A model generated the notes under the pieces. It did not search any database. It saw only the letters and a list, made by a program, of their open reading frames with translations, and was not told where the DNA came from. A program made the translations under genes and the position numbers. A DNA stretch of 64,000 nt, taken from contig NZ_CP052757.1 in the NCBI RefSeq assembly GCF_009708005.2, forward strand, positions 1,178,001 to 1,242,000. The letters run 5' to 3'. Positions 43,979 to 53,178 of the stretch are shown here, in pieces (position 1 is the first letter of the stretch; the number at the start of each line of letters is the position of its first letter). The stretch comes from Cellulosimicrobium protaetiae (GTDB taxonomy: Bacteria; Actinomycetota; Actinomycetes; Actinomycetales; Cellulomonadaceae).

Positions 43979-44739
43979 CCACGCACGTCCTGGCCGACAC
44001 CCGTGTCCTGACCGGCCGCTCGCTGCGCCACATCCTGCGCAGCCCGGACACGATCATCACGACCGCAGTCACGCCGATCGCGCTCATGCTGCTGTTCGTC
44101 TACGTGCTCGGCGGCGCGATCGACACCGGTTCCACCGGGTCGTACATCGACTACATGCTGCCCGGCATCCTGCTCATCACCGTCGCGTCCGGCGTCGCCT
44201 ACACGGCCTACCGGCTGTTCCTCGACCTGCAGGGCGGCATCTTCGAACGCTTCCAGTCGATGCCCGTCGCACGGTCGAGCGTCCTGTGGGCGCACGTGCT
44301 CACGTCGCTCGTCGCGAACCTCGTCTCGGTGACGATCGTCGTCGGTGTCGCGCTCCTCATGGGGTTCCGCACGGGGGCGTCGGTGGGCGCCTGGCTGGCG
44401 GTGCTGGGCATCCTCGTCCTGTTCACCCTGGCCCTGACGTGGCTAGCGGTGGTCGCCGGACTCTCGGCGAAGACGGTCGACGGCGCCTCGGCGTTCAGCT
44501 ACCCGCTGATCTTCCTGCCGTTCATCAGCTCCGCGTTCGTCCCCACGGACACCATGCCGGGCCCGGTCGCCTGGTTCGCGGAGAACCAGCCCGTGACCGC
44601 GATCGTGAACACGCTGCGTGCGCTGTTCGGCGGCCAGCCCGTCGGCTCCGACATCTGGGTGGCGCTCGCGTGGCTCGTCGGGATCCTGGCCGTCGCCTAT
44701 GCCTGGGCCGTCGCGATCTACCGGCGCCGGATGAGCTGA
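43975..44739 (+). CDS. DrrB-like ABC exporter permease
   Basis: 254 residues with six TM helices in the ABC-2 arrangement: MLPGILLITVASGVAYTAYRLFLDLQGGIFERFQSMPVARSSVLWAHV is the coupling region (FxRxxxMPV), and FVPTDTMPGPVAWFAENQPVTAIVNTLRAL the conserved C-terminal segment. With the ATPase it forms an exporter for drugs or other amphipathic compounds. Last gene of the RHH-DUF4097-ABC operon; a strong hairpin follows. Confidence 0.94.
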   Translation: MTTHVLADTRVLTGRSLRHILRSPDTIITTAVTPIALMLLFVYVLGGAIDTGSTGSYIDYMLPGILLITVASGVAYTAYRLFLDLQGGIFERFQSMPVARSSVLWAHVLTSLVANLVSVTIVVGVALLMGFRTGASVGAWLAVLGILVLFTLALTWLAVVAGLSAKTVDGASAFSYPLIFLPFISSAFVPTDTMPGPVAWFAENQPVTAIVNTLRALFGGQPVGSDIWVALAWLVGILAVAYAWAVAIYRRRMS

Positions 44740-44833
44740 TCCACGGACGCGAACGGTCCCGGCACGGGGTGGAGGCGTGCCGTCCGAGCCAGGGGCGTGG
44801 CGCGGACGGCGTCCCGTGCCGGGACCGTCTGCC

Positions 44834-44862
44834 GGTGAGGGGCCGCGGTGCGGCCCCTCACC
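44834..44862. terminator. Bidirectional terminator between ABC and Opp operons
   Basis: Perfect 13-bp arms GGTGAGGGGCCGC (44834-44846) and complement (44850-44862) with a 3-nt loop, between two convergent operons. Confidence 0.8.
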
Positions 44863-44879
44863 CGTCTGCGCGGAGACCG

Positions 44880-46052
44880 CTACGCGGAGCGCTCCGGTCG
44901 CCCGACCGGGATCACGTCCGGGCCGCCGGTCGCCTGGTCGGCCTCCGCCACCGCGCCGATGTCGTCCCCGTGCACCGGTGCGCCCGGTACGTCGACGTGC
45001 GGGGAGTCGGGCGGGGGCGGGGTGACGCTCCCCTCCAGCAGGTCGGGGCGGTCGGCGACGGTCGTGATCCCGCTCGACACCTTGTAGCCCTTCTTCCGCA
45101 TGGCGCGCGCCCGCTCGCCGGCCGACCGCAGCCGCGGGTTCACGTACTCGTCGATGCCGAAGTTGATGAGCGACAGGGCCATGCCGAGCAGCGCGATGCA
45201 CAGTCCGGCGGGGACGTACCACCACCAGTAGTCCGGGAACGCGCCGTTCTGCTGGGCCCAGAAGAGGATCGTGCCCCAGTTGAGGTTCGTGATGGGGATG
45301 ACCCCGATGAAGGCGAGCGTCGTCAGGCCGAGGACCGCGGCGGTCACGGTGCCGACGAAGCTCGACGCGATGATCGCGGTGAGGTTCGGCAGCATCTCGA
45401 CAGCGATGATGCGGTGGATCGGCTCGCCGTTCGCCCGTGCTGCCTGGATGAAGTCCCGGTTCCGCAGCGACAGGGTCTGCGCCCGCAGGACGCGCGCACC
45501 CCAGGCCCAGCCCGTGATCGCGAGGACCGTGGAGACGAGCAGGAGGCTCGGGTTCTCCTGCTGGGAGGCCACGATGATCATGAGCGGCAGGCCCGGGAGC
45601 ACGAGGAACACGTTCGTGACCGCCGAGAGCGACTCGCTGCGCCAGCCCGCGATGTACCCGGCGGTCACCCCGACGACCACCGCGACGAGCGTCGCGATGA
45701 TGCCGGAGACGAAGCCGACGACCAGCACGCCCCGCGTGCCGTAGATGATCTGGCTGAGGACGTCCTCGCCCATGTGCGTCGTGCCGAGCAGGTGCTGCGC
45801 GGACGGCGGCTGCTTGAGCGCGGTGAAGTCCTTCTCGAGCGGGCCGTAGGGCGCGAGGAGGTCGCCGAAGATCGCGACGAGCGTGAACACGCCCAGGATG
45901 ATCAGGCCGGTGAGCGACTTGCCGTTGCGGAACATCGCGAACGACGCCCCGGCGCGGCGCGCGAGGCCGCGCCCGGAGGAGCCGCCCGGGGCGGCCGGCG
46001 GGGTCGCGGGCGCGGTGGCCTCGCTCGTCGCGGTCGTGGTGGTGGACGTCAT
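44880..46052 (-). CDS. Oligopeptide/oligosaccharide ABC permease (OppC type)
   Basis: 390 residues. A Thr/Ala/Pro N-terminal tail, then the OppC domain: LIILGVFTLVAIFGDLLAPYGP, LGTTHMGEDVLSQIIYGTR, EAA-loop region RDFIQAARANGEPIHRIIAVEMLPN, and LNWGTILFWAQQNGAF. A C-terminal cytoplasmic extension of about 80 residues (Pro/Asp-rich) is unusual. Partner of the OppB-type gene 3 nt upstream. The GH3 beta-glucosidase in the same cluster suggests gluco-oligosaccharides rather than peptides as cargo. Confidence 0.92.
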   Translation of the reverse strand: MTSTTTTATSEATAPATPPAAPGGSSGRGLARRAGASFAMFRNGKSLTGLIILGVFTLVAIFGDLLAPYGPLEKDFTALKQPPSAQHLLGTTHMGEDVLSQIIYGTRGVLVVGFVSGIIATLVAVVVGVTAGYIAGWRSESLSAVTNVFLVLPGLPLMIIVASQQENPSLLLVSTVLAITGWAWGARVLRAQTLSLRNRDFIQAARANGEPIHRIIAVEMLPNLTAIIASSFVGTVTAAVLGLTTLAFIGVIPITNLNWGTILFWAQQNGAFPDYWWWYVPAGLCIALLGMALSLINFGIDEYVNPRLRSAGERARAMRKKGYKVSSGITTVADRPDLLEGSVTPPPPDSPHVDVPGAPVHGDDIGAVAEADQATGGPDVIPVGRPERSA

Positions 46053-46055
46053 GGC

Positions 46056-47039
46056 TCAGGCCTCCGTCTGACGCGTGCGCGGGTCGAGGGCGGCGTAGGC
46101 GACGTCCGCCAGGATGTTCGCGACGAGGACCGAGAGCGTGATGACGAGGAAGAGTCCCTGCATCAGCGGGTAGTCCTTCGCGTTGGTGGCGTCGAGCAGG
46201 AGCTTGCCCACCCCGGGGTAGGAGAAGACGAGCTCCATGACGAGCGTGCCGCCGACGATGAAGCCGAGGGACAGGGCGAAGCTCGACAGCTGCGGCAGCA
46301 CCGCGTTGCGCGACGCGTAGCGCGAGAGCACCTTGCGCGGGGGGAGCCCCTTGGCCTGCGCGACCGTCACGTAGTCCTCGTCGAGGACCGTGATCATCAT
46401 GTTGCGCATCCCGAGGATCCAGCCGCCGAGCGAGGCCACGACGATCGTCAGCGCGGGCAGCGTGCCGTGCTGGATCACGTCCCACGCGAACTCCCACGAC
46501 CACTCGGGTGTCGCGCCCTTGCTGTACGCGTGGGACGCCGGGAACCAGCCGAGCGTGCTGGAGAAGACCGCGATGGCGATGAGGCCCATCCAGAAGTACG
46601 GGACGGTCGAGAAGAACGTCGAGATGGGCACGATCGCGTCGGCCTTGCTCCCCCGGCGCCAGCCGATGATCGCGCCGAGGCCGCTGCCGAGGAAGAAGCT
46701 GAGGATCGTCGCGATGCCGACGAGCCCGAGCGTCCACGGCAGGGCGGCGGCGATCACGTCGCCCACGGGGGCGAGCCCCTTGGAGAACGAGCGACCGAGG
46801 TCGCCGCTGAGCATGAGGCCCCAGTAGTCGACGTACTGCTGGAAGAGCGACCGGCCGTCGTCGAGCCCGAAGAGGGTGCGCAGCGACTCGGCGGCCTCGG
46901 GGCTGATCTTCCCCTGGTTCTTCGCGAGGTACGCGGAGACCGGGTCGCCCTTCATCATGCGGGGCAGGAAGAAGTTGATCGTGATCGCCGCCCAGGCGGT
47001 GAACAGGTAGAAGGCGGTGCGGCGGGCGAAGAATCGCAA
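46056..47039 (-). CDS. Oligopeptide/oligosaccharide ABC permease (OppB type)
   Basis: 327 residues starting at TTG 47039 (GAGGAG 9 nt upstream supports this start). Six TM helices with the OppB pattern: RRTAFYLFTAWAAITINFFLPRMMKGDPV at the N-terminus, LDEDYVTVAQAKGLPPRKVLSRYASRNAVLP as the coupling loop, and LVMELVFSYPGVGKLLLDATNAKDYPLMQG. The segment GWRRGSKADAIV is typical of the cellobiose and plant-polysaccharide branch (inference from memory). Pairs with the OppC-type permease. Confidence 0.92.
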   Translation of the reverse strand: MRFFARRTAFYLFTAWAAITINFFLPRMMKGDPVSAYLAKNQGKISPEAAESLRTLFGLDDGRSLFQQYVDYWGLMLSGDLGRSFSKGLAPVGDVIAAALPWTLGLVGIATILSFFLGSGLGAIIGWRRGSKADAIVPISTFFSTVPYFWMGLIAIAVFSSTLGWFPASHAYSKGATPEWSWEFAWDVIQHGTLPALTIVVASLGGWILGMRNMMITVLDEDYVTVAQAKGLPPRKVLSRYASRNAVLPQLSSFALSLGFIVGGTLVMELVFSYPGVGKLLLDATNAKDYPLMQGLFLVITLSVLVANILADVAYAALDPRTRQTEA

Positions 47040-47044
47040 CGGGA

Positions 47045-47848
47045 TCAGCTCCTCGACGATGCGGGGCCGGTGCCGGAGAAGTGGACCTCCGGGTTGGGCG
47101 AGGCATCGCGTAGCGCGCGGGTGTAGGGGTGCTGGGGGTCGAGGATCACGTCGTCGGCCGGGCCGTGCTCCACCACGACGCCGTGGTGCAGGACCATGAT
47201 CTCGTCGCTGAAGTGGCGCGCGGTCGCCAGGTCGTGCGTGATGTAGAGGACCCCGAGGTTCGCCTCGCGCTGGAGCTCGGCGAGGAGGTTGAGGACACCG
47301 AGGCGGATCGAGACGTCGAGCATCGAGACCGGCTCGTCCGCGATGAGCAGCGACGGGCGCGACGCGAGGGCGCGCGCGATCGCGACGCGCTGACGCTGGC
47401 CGCCGGACAGCTCGTGCGGTCGGCGCTCCACGACCCCGCCGTCCAGGTGGACGCGGTCGAGGAGGCGGTGGACCTCGGCGTCGACCTCGTCCTTCGGGAC
47501 CACGTGGTCGAGGCGCAGCGGGCGCTCGAGGTGGTGGCGGATCGTGTGGTACGGGTTGAGCGACGCGAACGGGTCCTGGAAGACCATGCGGATCTGCTGC
47601 CGGTAGCGGCGCAGCGCCCGTCCCCGCCGGGGGATGGGGGCGCCGTCGAGCAGGATCTCGCCGGACGTGGCGCGCTCGAGCTGCGTGAGGATCTTCGCGA
47701 TCGTCGACTTGCCGCTGCCGCTCTGGCCGACGAGCGCGATGGTGCGCCCGGAGGTGAGGGTGAAGCTGACGTCGTCGAGCGCGAGCAGGTCTCCGGACCC
47801 GCGGACCTTGTACTTCTTGCTGACGTGCGAGAACTCGAGGGTGGTCAT
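47045..47848 (-). CDS. Opp-type ABC ATPase, second subunit (OppF type)
   Basis: 267 residues from ATG 47848, overlapping the stop of the preceding ATPase gene. Walker A GQSGSGKST, MVFQDPFASLNPYHT, signature ELSGGQRQRVAIARAL, Walker B LLIADEPVSMLDVS, H-loop ITHDLATA, and the Opp C-terminal motif HPYTRAL. Works as a heterodimer with the OppD-type ATPase to drive import. Confidence 0.94.
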   Translation of the reverse strand: MTTLEFSHVSKKYKVRGSGDLLALDDVSFTLTSGRTIALVGQSGSGKSTIAKILTQLERATSGEILLDGAPIPRRGRALRRYRQQIRMVFQDPFASLNPYHTIRHHLERPLRLDHVVPKDEVDAEVHRLLDRVHLDGGVVERRPHELSGGQRQRVAIARALASRPSLLIADEPVSMLDVSIRLGVLNLLAELQREANLGVLYITHDLATARHFSDEIMVLHHGVVVEHGPADDVILDPQHPYTRALRDASPNPEVHFSGTGPASSRS

Positions 47849-48738
47849 CAGGCCTGGCCTCCTGCGCTGGTCGTGGCGGTGCTCACGGCCGTGGCCGCGG
47901 GCTCCGACCGGCCGCGCACGAACCCGCCCCGCTCCCCGGTGAGGCTCGGGAACGAGCCGAGGAGCGTGCGCGTGTACTCGTGCCGGGCGTGGTGGTAGAT
48001 GTTCGACGCGGTGTCGAGCTCGACGATCCGGCCCTGGCGCATGACCGCGATCCGGTCGGAGATCTCGAGGAGCAGCGGGAGGTCGTGCGTGATGAAGATG
48101 ACCGAGAAGCCGAACTGCTTCCGCAGGTCCGAGATCTGCTGGAGGATCTCGCGCTGCACGAGGACGTCGAGCGCCGTCGTCGGTTCGTCCATGATCATGA
48201 GCTGGGGCTTGAGCGCCAGGGCCATGGCGATCATGACGCGCTGGCGCATGCCGCCGGAGAGCTCGTGGGGGTAGGAGCGCAGCCGGTCGCGTCCGACGCC
48301 GACGAGGTCGAGGAGCTGGGCGCTCTCCTCGGTCCGCTCGGCCTTGCTCATGCGGGGGCGGTGCGTCTCGAACACGTCCCCGAGCTGCTTGCCGACGGTG
48401 GCGACCGGGTTGAGAGCGTTCATCGCCCCCTGGAACACCATCGACGCCTTGTCCCACCGGAACCGGCGCATCGCGGCGTCGTCGAGCGCGTTGAGGTCGA
48501 CGTTCTCGCCCGACTCGTCGTGGAAGATCGCCGAGCCCGAGGGGATGACGGCCGGAGGCTTGAGCAGCCGCTGGATGCCGTACGCGAGCGAGGTCTTGCC
48601 GCAGCCGGACTCGCCGGCGAGGCCGAGGATCTCCCCGCGGTGCAGCGTGAGGGAGACGTCGCTGACGGCCTCGACGGGCGGGTCGACGTCGTAGACCACG
48701 CTGAAGTTCGACACGGTCAGCAGAGGTTCGGTGTTCAC
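47848..48738 (-). CDS. Opp-type ABC ATPase, first subunit (OppD type)
   Basis: 296 residues. Walker A GESGCGKTS, MVFQGAMNALNPVATVG, signature ELSGGMRQRVMIAMAL, Walker B LMIMDEPTTALDV, H-loop ITHDLPLL, and HEYTRTLLGSFP near the C-terminus. 'QGAMNALNPV' in place of QDP-S-LNP is common in the oligosaccharide-transport branch of this family. Separated from the binding-protein gene by a strong hairpin, so it is probably made at a lower level. Confidence 0.94.
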   Translation of the reverse strand: MNTEPLLTVSNFSVVYDVDPPVEAVSDVSLTLHRGEILGLAGESGCGKTSLAYGIQRLLKPPAVIPSGSAIFHDESGENVDLNALDDAAMRRFRWDKASMVFQGAMNALNPVATVGKQLGDVFETHRPRMSKAERTEESAQLLDLVGVGRDRLRSYPHELSGGMRQRVMIAMALALKPQLMIMDEPTTALDVLVQREILQQISDLRKQFGFSVIFITHDLPLLLEISDRIAVMRQGRIVELDTASNIYHHARHEYTRTLLGSFPSLTGERGGFVRGRSEPAATAVSTATTSAGGQA

Positions 48739-48770
48739 TCGTCCTACCTGTTTCTGTGCTGGGGGCCGGG

Positions 48771-48806
48771 CCGAGGCTCGCGCGGCGGGCGCCGCGCGAG
48801 CCTCGG
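48771..48806 (-). terminator. 16-bp hairpin between binding protein and transporter genes
   Basis: Perfect 16-bp arms, CCGAGGCTCGCGCGGC (48771-48786) and complement (48791-48806), loop GGGC. It lies 4 nt after the stop of the binding-protein gene and before the ATPase and permease genes of the same direction, and likely acts as a partial terminator or 3' stabiliser. Confidence 0.8.
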
Positions 48807-48810
48807 GGAC

Positions 48811-50481
48811 TCACTCGGCCGGCTTGAGCTGGGTGAGGATGAGCACCGCGGTCGGCTGCGTCGGGTCCGCGTTGATGTACGGGTCCTCGTCGCTGGGCCA
48901 GCCGACGTAGTTGCGCGTGTTGAACTCCGTGATGAACGGGCGCGTGCCGATCGGCATGACCGGGACCTGGTCCACGAAGATCTTCTGCGCGTCGGCGATG
49001 GCCGTCGCGCGGTCCTCGTCCGTCGTCGCCGCGAGGTACGCGTCGAGGGCGGCCGTGGCCTCCGGGCTGTCGAAGCGACCGAAGTTGTAGTCCGCGGCCT
49101 CACCGACCGGCTTGAGCCAACGGGCGTCCATCGTGTCGCTGTAGATGTCGTACGGCGTCGCGCCGGTCTCGGTCCAGTGCAGGATCGCGTCGAAGTCGCC
49201 CGTGCCCTTGGCGGCCCACCACGAGTCCGAGTCGGGCGTGTCGACCGTGGCCTCGACGCCGATCGCCTTGACCGACTCCGCGATGAGGCTGATGCCGGTG
49301 ACGTAGTCGTTCCAGCCCTGCGGGACGCTGAGCTGGAAGGTGACCGGCTCGCCGTCGGGGTCGACCAGGGCGTCGCCCTGGAACGTGTACCCGGCGTCGG
49401 TGAGGACCTTCTTGGCGCCGTCGACGTCGACCGCGTACTCCTCGCCCGCGAACTCGTCCGAGATGAACGGGTCGCCGGCCGGGGTCGGCAGACCCGTGAC
49501 GGACGTGAGCAGCGGGACGCCGCTCTCGCGGGCGATCTGCTGGTGCTGCTCGCGGTCGATCACCATGTTGACGGCCTGGCGGAACGCGACGTCGTCGAAC
49601 GGCTTCTTGGTCGTGTTGACGAACATCGCGTCGATGCCGAGACCGGCGGGGGCCCAGTACACGTTGTGCTCCGGGTCCTTGTCGACGAACGCCGACTGCA
49701 CGTTCGGCAGGAACGCCTGCGCCCAGTCCGCGTCGCCGTTGGCGAGCGCGGTCGTCAGGGCGCTGTTGTCGTTGTACGACACGTAGTACAGCGTCGGGAC
49801 CGCGAGCTCGCCGCCCCAGTAGTCGTCGCGCGCGTCGAGCTGGACGCTCTCCGTGCTGAAGCTCGTCAGCGTGTACGGGCCGGTGCCGACCGGCTCGGGG
49901 TTGGTCTCCGTCGTCGGGTCGGCGACGCCCTCCCACACGTGCTTCGGGACGACGAACCGGTGCAGCACCTTGTCCTGCTTGGCGAACATCGGCGTGCCGA
50001 ACGTGACGGTGACCGTGTCGCCGTCCACCGCGACGTCCTGGATGTCGAGCGCCGCGGTGTTGAGCTCGGGCGTGTCGACGAGGATCTGGTACGAGTACGC
50101 GATGTCGTCGGCCGTGAGGTCCGTGCCGTCGCTCCACTTCACGCCCTCGCGGGTCGTGAGCGTGACCGACGTGTAGTCCTCGGACCACGTGATCTCGGAC
50201 GCCAGCCACGGACGGACCTCGTCCGACGGGTTGACGACGTTGACGATGCCGACGGGCTCGTAGATCGCGTTGACGTAGCCGAGCTTGAGCGCGGACGAGT
50301 CGCCGATCCAGGGGTTGTTCGACTCGGTCGCGATCGCGCCGTCCGGCTTCGCGATGGTGAGGGCAGCGCCCTCGCCGGAGCCGGTCGACTCGTCGTCGCT
50401 GTTGCCGCCCGACGACGAGCAGCCGGTCAGCACGAGTGCTGTCGCGATGCCGAGGGCGATCGCGGAGGCCTTCAACCTCAT
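48811..50481 (-). CDS. Extracellular solute-binding lipoprotein, family 5
   Basis: 556 residues. Signal peptide ending in the lipobox LTGC (Cys21), a Ser/Gly/Asp linker, then the SBP_bac_5 fold: LKLGYVNAIYEPVGIVN, WSDGTDLTADDIAYSYQIL, VGTGPYTLTSF, YWGG, FVNTTKKPFDDVAFRQAVNMVIDRE and a C-terminal EDRATAIADAQKIFVDQVPVMPIG. Captures cargo for the OppBCDF-type importer. In Thermotoga and actinobacteria similar proteins next to GH3 genes bind cello- or laminari-oligosaccharides. Lies 133 nt after the GH3 gene, with 11-bp direct repeats in between. Confidence 0.93.
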   Translation of the reverse strand: MRLKASAIALGIATALVLTGCSSSGGNSDDESTGSGEGAALTIAKPDGAIATESNNPWIGDSSALKLGYVNAIYEPVGIVNVVNPSDEVRPWLASEITWSEDYTSVTLTTREGVKWSDGTDLTADDIAYSYQILVDTPELNTAALDIQDVAVDGDTVTVTFGTPMFAKQDKVLHRFVVPKHVWEGVADPTTETNPEPVGTGPYTLTSFSTESVQLDARDDYWGGELAVPTLYYVSYNDNSALTTALANGDADWAQAFLPNVQSAFVDKDPEHNVYWAPAGLGIDAMFVNTTKKPFDDVAFRQAVNMVIDREQHQQIARESGVPLLTSVTGLPTPAGDPFISDEFAGEEYAVDVDGAKKVLTDAGYTFQGDALVDPDGEPVTFQLSVPQGWNDYVTGISLIAESVKAIGVEATVDTPDSDSWWAAKGTGDFDAILHWTETGATPYDIYSDTMDARWLKPVGEAADYNFGRFDSPEATAALDAYLAATTDEDRATAIADAQKIFVDQVPVMPIGTRPFITEFNTRNYVGWPSDEDPYINADPTQPTAVLILTQLKPAE

Positions 50482-50551
50482 GAATCTCTCTCCTTCGAGG
50501 GAACTTCGTCCCCGGCGCGGTGCCGGGGCGGTGGAGCATGACGCGGGTACA

Positions 50552-50580
50552 GCGTGAGTACTGCGTGAGCACTGCGTGGG
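50552..50580. repeat. 11-bp direct repeats before the binding-protein gene
   Basis: GCGTGAGTACT (50552-50562) and GCGTGAGCACT (50563-50573), then GCGTGGG: one helical turn each. They lie between the GH3 gene and the binding-protein gene and may be regulator sites. Confidence 0.6.
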
Positions 50581-50614
50581 GCGCTGGGTCGCCCCGGGTG
50601 GACCGCGGTCCGGG

Positions 50615-53140
50615 CTACTCCTGTTCGGTGGTGCTGCCCTGCACCCGGACCGCGGTGTCCAGGCGGAGGTCGTGGACGGAACGCCCCACCTGGAGCCGGT
50701 AGGTCCCGGCCGGGAGGTGCCAGCGTCCGCTGTCGGTGTCCCACACCTCGAGCTGACGGCGGGGGACGGTCACGGTGACGTCGGCGGAGCCCCCCGCGGC
50801 GACGTCGACGACGGCGAACCCGCCGAGCCAGCGGACCGGTCGGTCGCGCTCGGCGACCGGGGCCGACGCGGGCGCGACCGGGGGCTCGACGTAGACCTGG
50901 ACGACCTCGCGGCCGTCGCGGGACCCGGTGTTGGTGACGCGGACCGTGAGGGTCACGTCGCCGTCGGGCGTCCGGGCGGGCAGGTGCTCGGGCTCGTCGG
51001 ACGCGTCGTACGACCACGTCGTCCAGCCCAGCCCGTGCCCGAAGGGTGCGGCGGGGACGGCGCCCGAGCGCTCCCACGCGCGGTAGCCGACGTGGACGCC
51101 GTCGGCGTACTCGACGACGCCCTGGTCGGGGACCGCGTGCGGGACGGGGACGTCGGCCTCGGCGGCCGGGAGGGTCCAGGGGAGGCGGCCGGCCGCCTCG
51201 ACGTCGCCCGCGAGCACGTCCGCGATCGAGTGCCCGGCCTCCTGGCCGGGGAACCAGACCCACAGCACCGTGCGCGCGCGGTCGAGCCAGGGGAGCAGCA
51301 CGGGGGCGCCCGCGTTCACGACGACGACCGCGTCCGGGTCGACGTCGAGGACGCGCTCGACGAGCTCGTCCTGACGGCCGGGCAGCGCGAGCGACGTGCG
51401 GTCCCAGCCCTCGGACTCGACCTCCTCGTTCGTCCCGACCACGACGACGGTCAGGTCGGCGGCGCGGGCGGCCTCGACCGCCTCGGCGATCTCCTGCTCG
51501 GCGCTCGGCGCGGGGACGCGGTGGCGCAGCTCCGCGCGGACGAGGTTGCCGTAGCCCTGGGCGCGCGTGACGAGGAGCGAGGCACTGACCCGCACGCGTC
51601 GCGGCGCGTCGACGTGCACGGTCGCGGGGACGCCCGCCGGGTTGTTGATCGACGAGTCGAGGATGACCTCGACGCCGGAGCGGCGGTCGTCCTGCGCGAC
51701 GACGACGCCGTCGATCTCGATCGTGTGGCCCGGGACCGTGCCCACCTCGAGCACGTGGTCGCCGGGCTCGTCGAGGAGGACGTCGACGTCGAGCACGACG
51801 GTGTCGACCTCGGCGGGCAGGTCGCGCAGGAACCCGTCCCAGCGGGGCAGGACGGACTTGCGGAGCGTCGCGCCCTCGGCATCGAGCCACGTCACCGCGA
51901 CGGCGGCGCCGTCGGCGCTGCGTCCCTCCACGTCGAGGCGGGGGGCGAACCGGCGCGCGTCACCGCCGCGGGCCACCGTGAGCGTGGCGTCGGGCCAGCG
52001 CGCGGCCAGGCCCTCGGCGGGGGTGACGACGTGCGCGGGGTTGACGGTCGAGCTGCCGCCGCCGAGCACGTGCGGGCGCACGGCGTTGGGGCCGACGAGC
52101 GCGATCGTCCGCGGCGCGGGCCGGTCCCAGACCGGGTTCTCGGCGTCGGAGCGGAGGACGACGGTGCCCGCGGCGGCGGTGCGGCGCACCAGGGCGCGCA
52201 GGTCGTCGTCGTGCGTGACCGGGCGGGCGGGCTCGTCGAGCGCGCCGACGCGACGCGCGAGCAGGAGGATGCGCGCGACCTTGTCGTCGATCTCGCGCTC
52301 GGGGACGCGGCCGTCCTCGACCGCGCGGACGAGGGCGTCCTCCCACGGGCCGCCCGGGCCGGGCATGACGACGTCGAGCCCGCCGTTCGCGGAGAGCTCG
52401 GTCGTGTGCGTCGCGACCCAGTCCGAGACCACGGCGCCGTCGAACCCGAGCTCGTCCTTGAGGACGTCGGTGAGCAGGTGCCGGTGCCCGGTCATGGGGC
52501 CGGACTCCACGCCGTCGTCCACCTGGTTGTAGGCCGCCATGACGGACCACGCGCCCGCCGCGACCGCGTCCTCGAAGGGGGCGAGGTAGACCTCGCGCAG
52601 CACGCGGGGGTCGACGTGCGACACGTACGACGTGCGCTGGGTCTCGGAGTCGTTGGCGACGTAGTGCTTGACGCACGCGGCGACGCCCTGGTCCTGGAGG
52701 CCGCGCACGACGGCGGTGCCGATCTGCGCGGTGAGGTACGGGTCCTCGGAGTAGCACTCGAAGTGCCGGCCCCCGACGGGCGTGCGCTGGATGTTGACCT
52801 GGGGGGCGAGGACGACGTCGACGCCGTGCGTGCGCGCCTCGCGGGCGAACGCCTGCCCGGTCTCGTGCGCGGCGGCCCGGTCCCACGTCGCGCCGATCGC
52901 GCTGGGCGAGGGGAAGAGGATCGAGGTCTCGCCCTCGACCTCGCTCGTGCCGCGGACCCCGACGGGCCCGTCCGACATGACGACGGAGCGCAGCCCGAGC
53001 TCGTCCAGGCCGTGCAGGCGCCACATGGACTGCCCGGTGAGGAGGCGGACCTTCTCGCGGAGGGGCAGCGCCTGTGCGCGCGTGCGCAGGGTGGCGAGCT
53101 CCGCGGGGTCGCGCTCTCCCGCGAGGGACTGCGATGTCAC
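50615..53140 (-). CDS. GH3 family beta-glucosidase with PA14 insertion
   Basis: 841 residues from GTG 53140. GH3 N-terminal barrel with nucleophile Asp240 in FDGAVVSDWVATH and the KHYVANDSETQR loop (KH/HxxxN motif) before it. The C-terminal GH3 sandwich domain is split by a PA14 module (about residues 390-530), followed by VVVVGTNEEVESEGWDRTSLALPGRQ and a fibronectin type III-like domain ending near 830. No signal peptide, so it acts in the cytoplasm on imported oligosaccharides and releases glucose. Divergent from the TetR gene across several palindromes. Confidence 0.94.
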   Translation of the reverse strand: MTSQSLAGERDPAELATLRTRAQALPLREKVRLLTGQSMWRLHGLDELGLRSVVMSDGPVGVRGTSEVEGETSILFPSPSAIGATWDRAAAHETGQAFAREARTHGVDVVLAPQVNIQRTPVGGRHFECYSEDPYLTAQIGTAVVRGLQDQGVAACVKHYVANDSETQRTSYVSHVDPRVLREVYLAPFEDAVAAGAWSVMAAYNQVDDGVESGPMTGHRHLLTDVLKDELGFDGAVVSDWVATHTTELSANGGLDVVMPGPGGPWEDALVRAVEDGRVPEREIDDKVARILLLARRVGALDEPARPVTHDDDLRALVRRTAAAGTVVLRSDAENPVWDRPAPRTIALVGPNAVRPHVLGGGSSTVNPAHVVTPAEGLAARWPDATLTVARGGDARRFAPRLDVEGRSADGAAVAVTWLDAEGATLRKSVLPRWDGFLRDLPAEVDTVVLDVDVLLDEPGDHVLEVGTVPGHTIEIDGVVVAQDDRRSGVEVILDSSINNPAGVPATVHVDAPRRVRVSASLLVTRAQGYGNLVRAELRHRVPAPSAEQEIAEAVEAARAADLTVVVVGTNEEVESEGWDRTSLALPGRQDELVERVLDVDPDAVVVVNAGAPVLLPWLDRARTVLWVWFPGQEAGHSIADVLAGDVEAAGRLPWTLPAAEADVPVPHAVPDQGVVEYADGVHVGYRAWERSGAVPAAPFGHGLGWTTWSYDASDEPEHLPARTPDGDVTLTVRVTNTGSRDGREVVQVYVEPPVAPASAPVAERDRPVRWLGGFAVVDVAAGGSADVTVTVPRRQLEVWDTDSGRWHLPAGTYRLQVGRSVHDLRLDTAVRVQGSTTEQE

Positions 53141-53178
53141 GTACGTGCTCCTCGTCGTCGAGTCGTCTGTCGAGCGGA

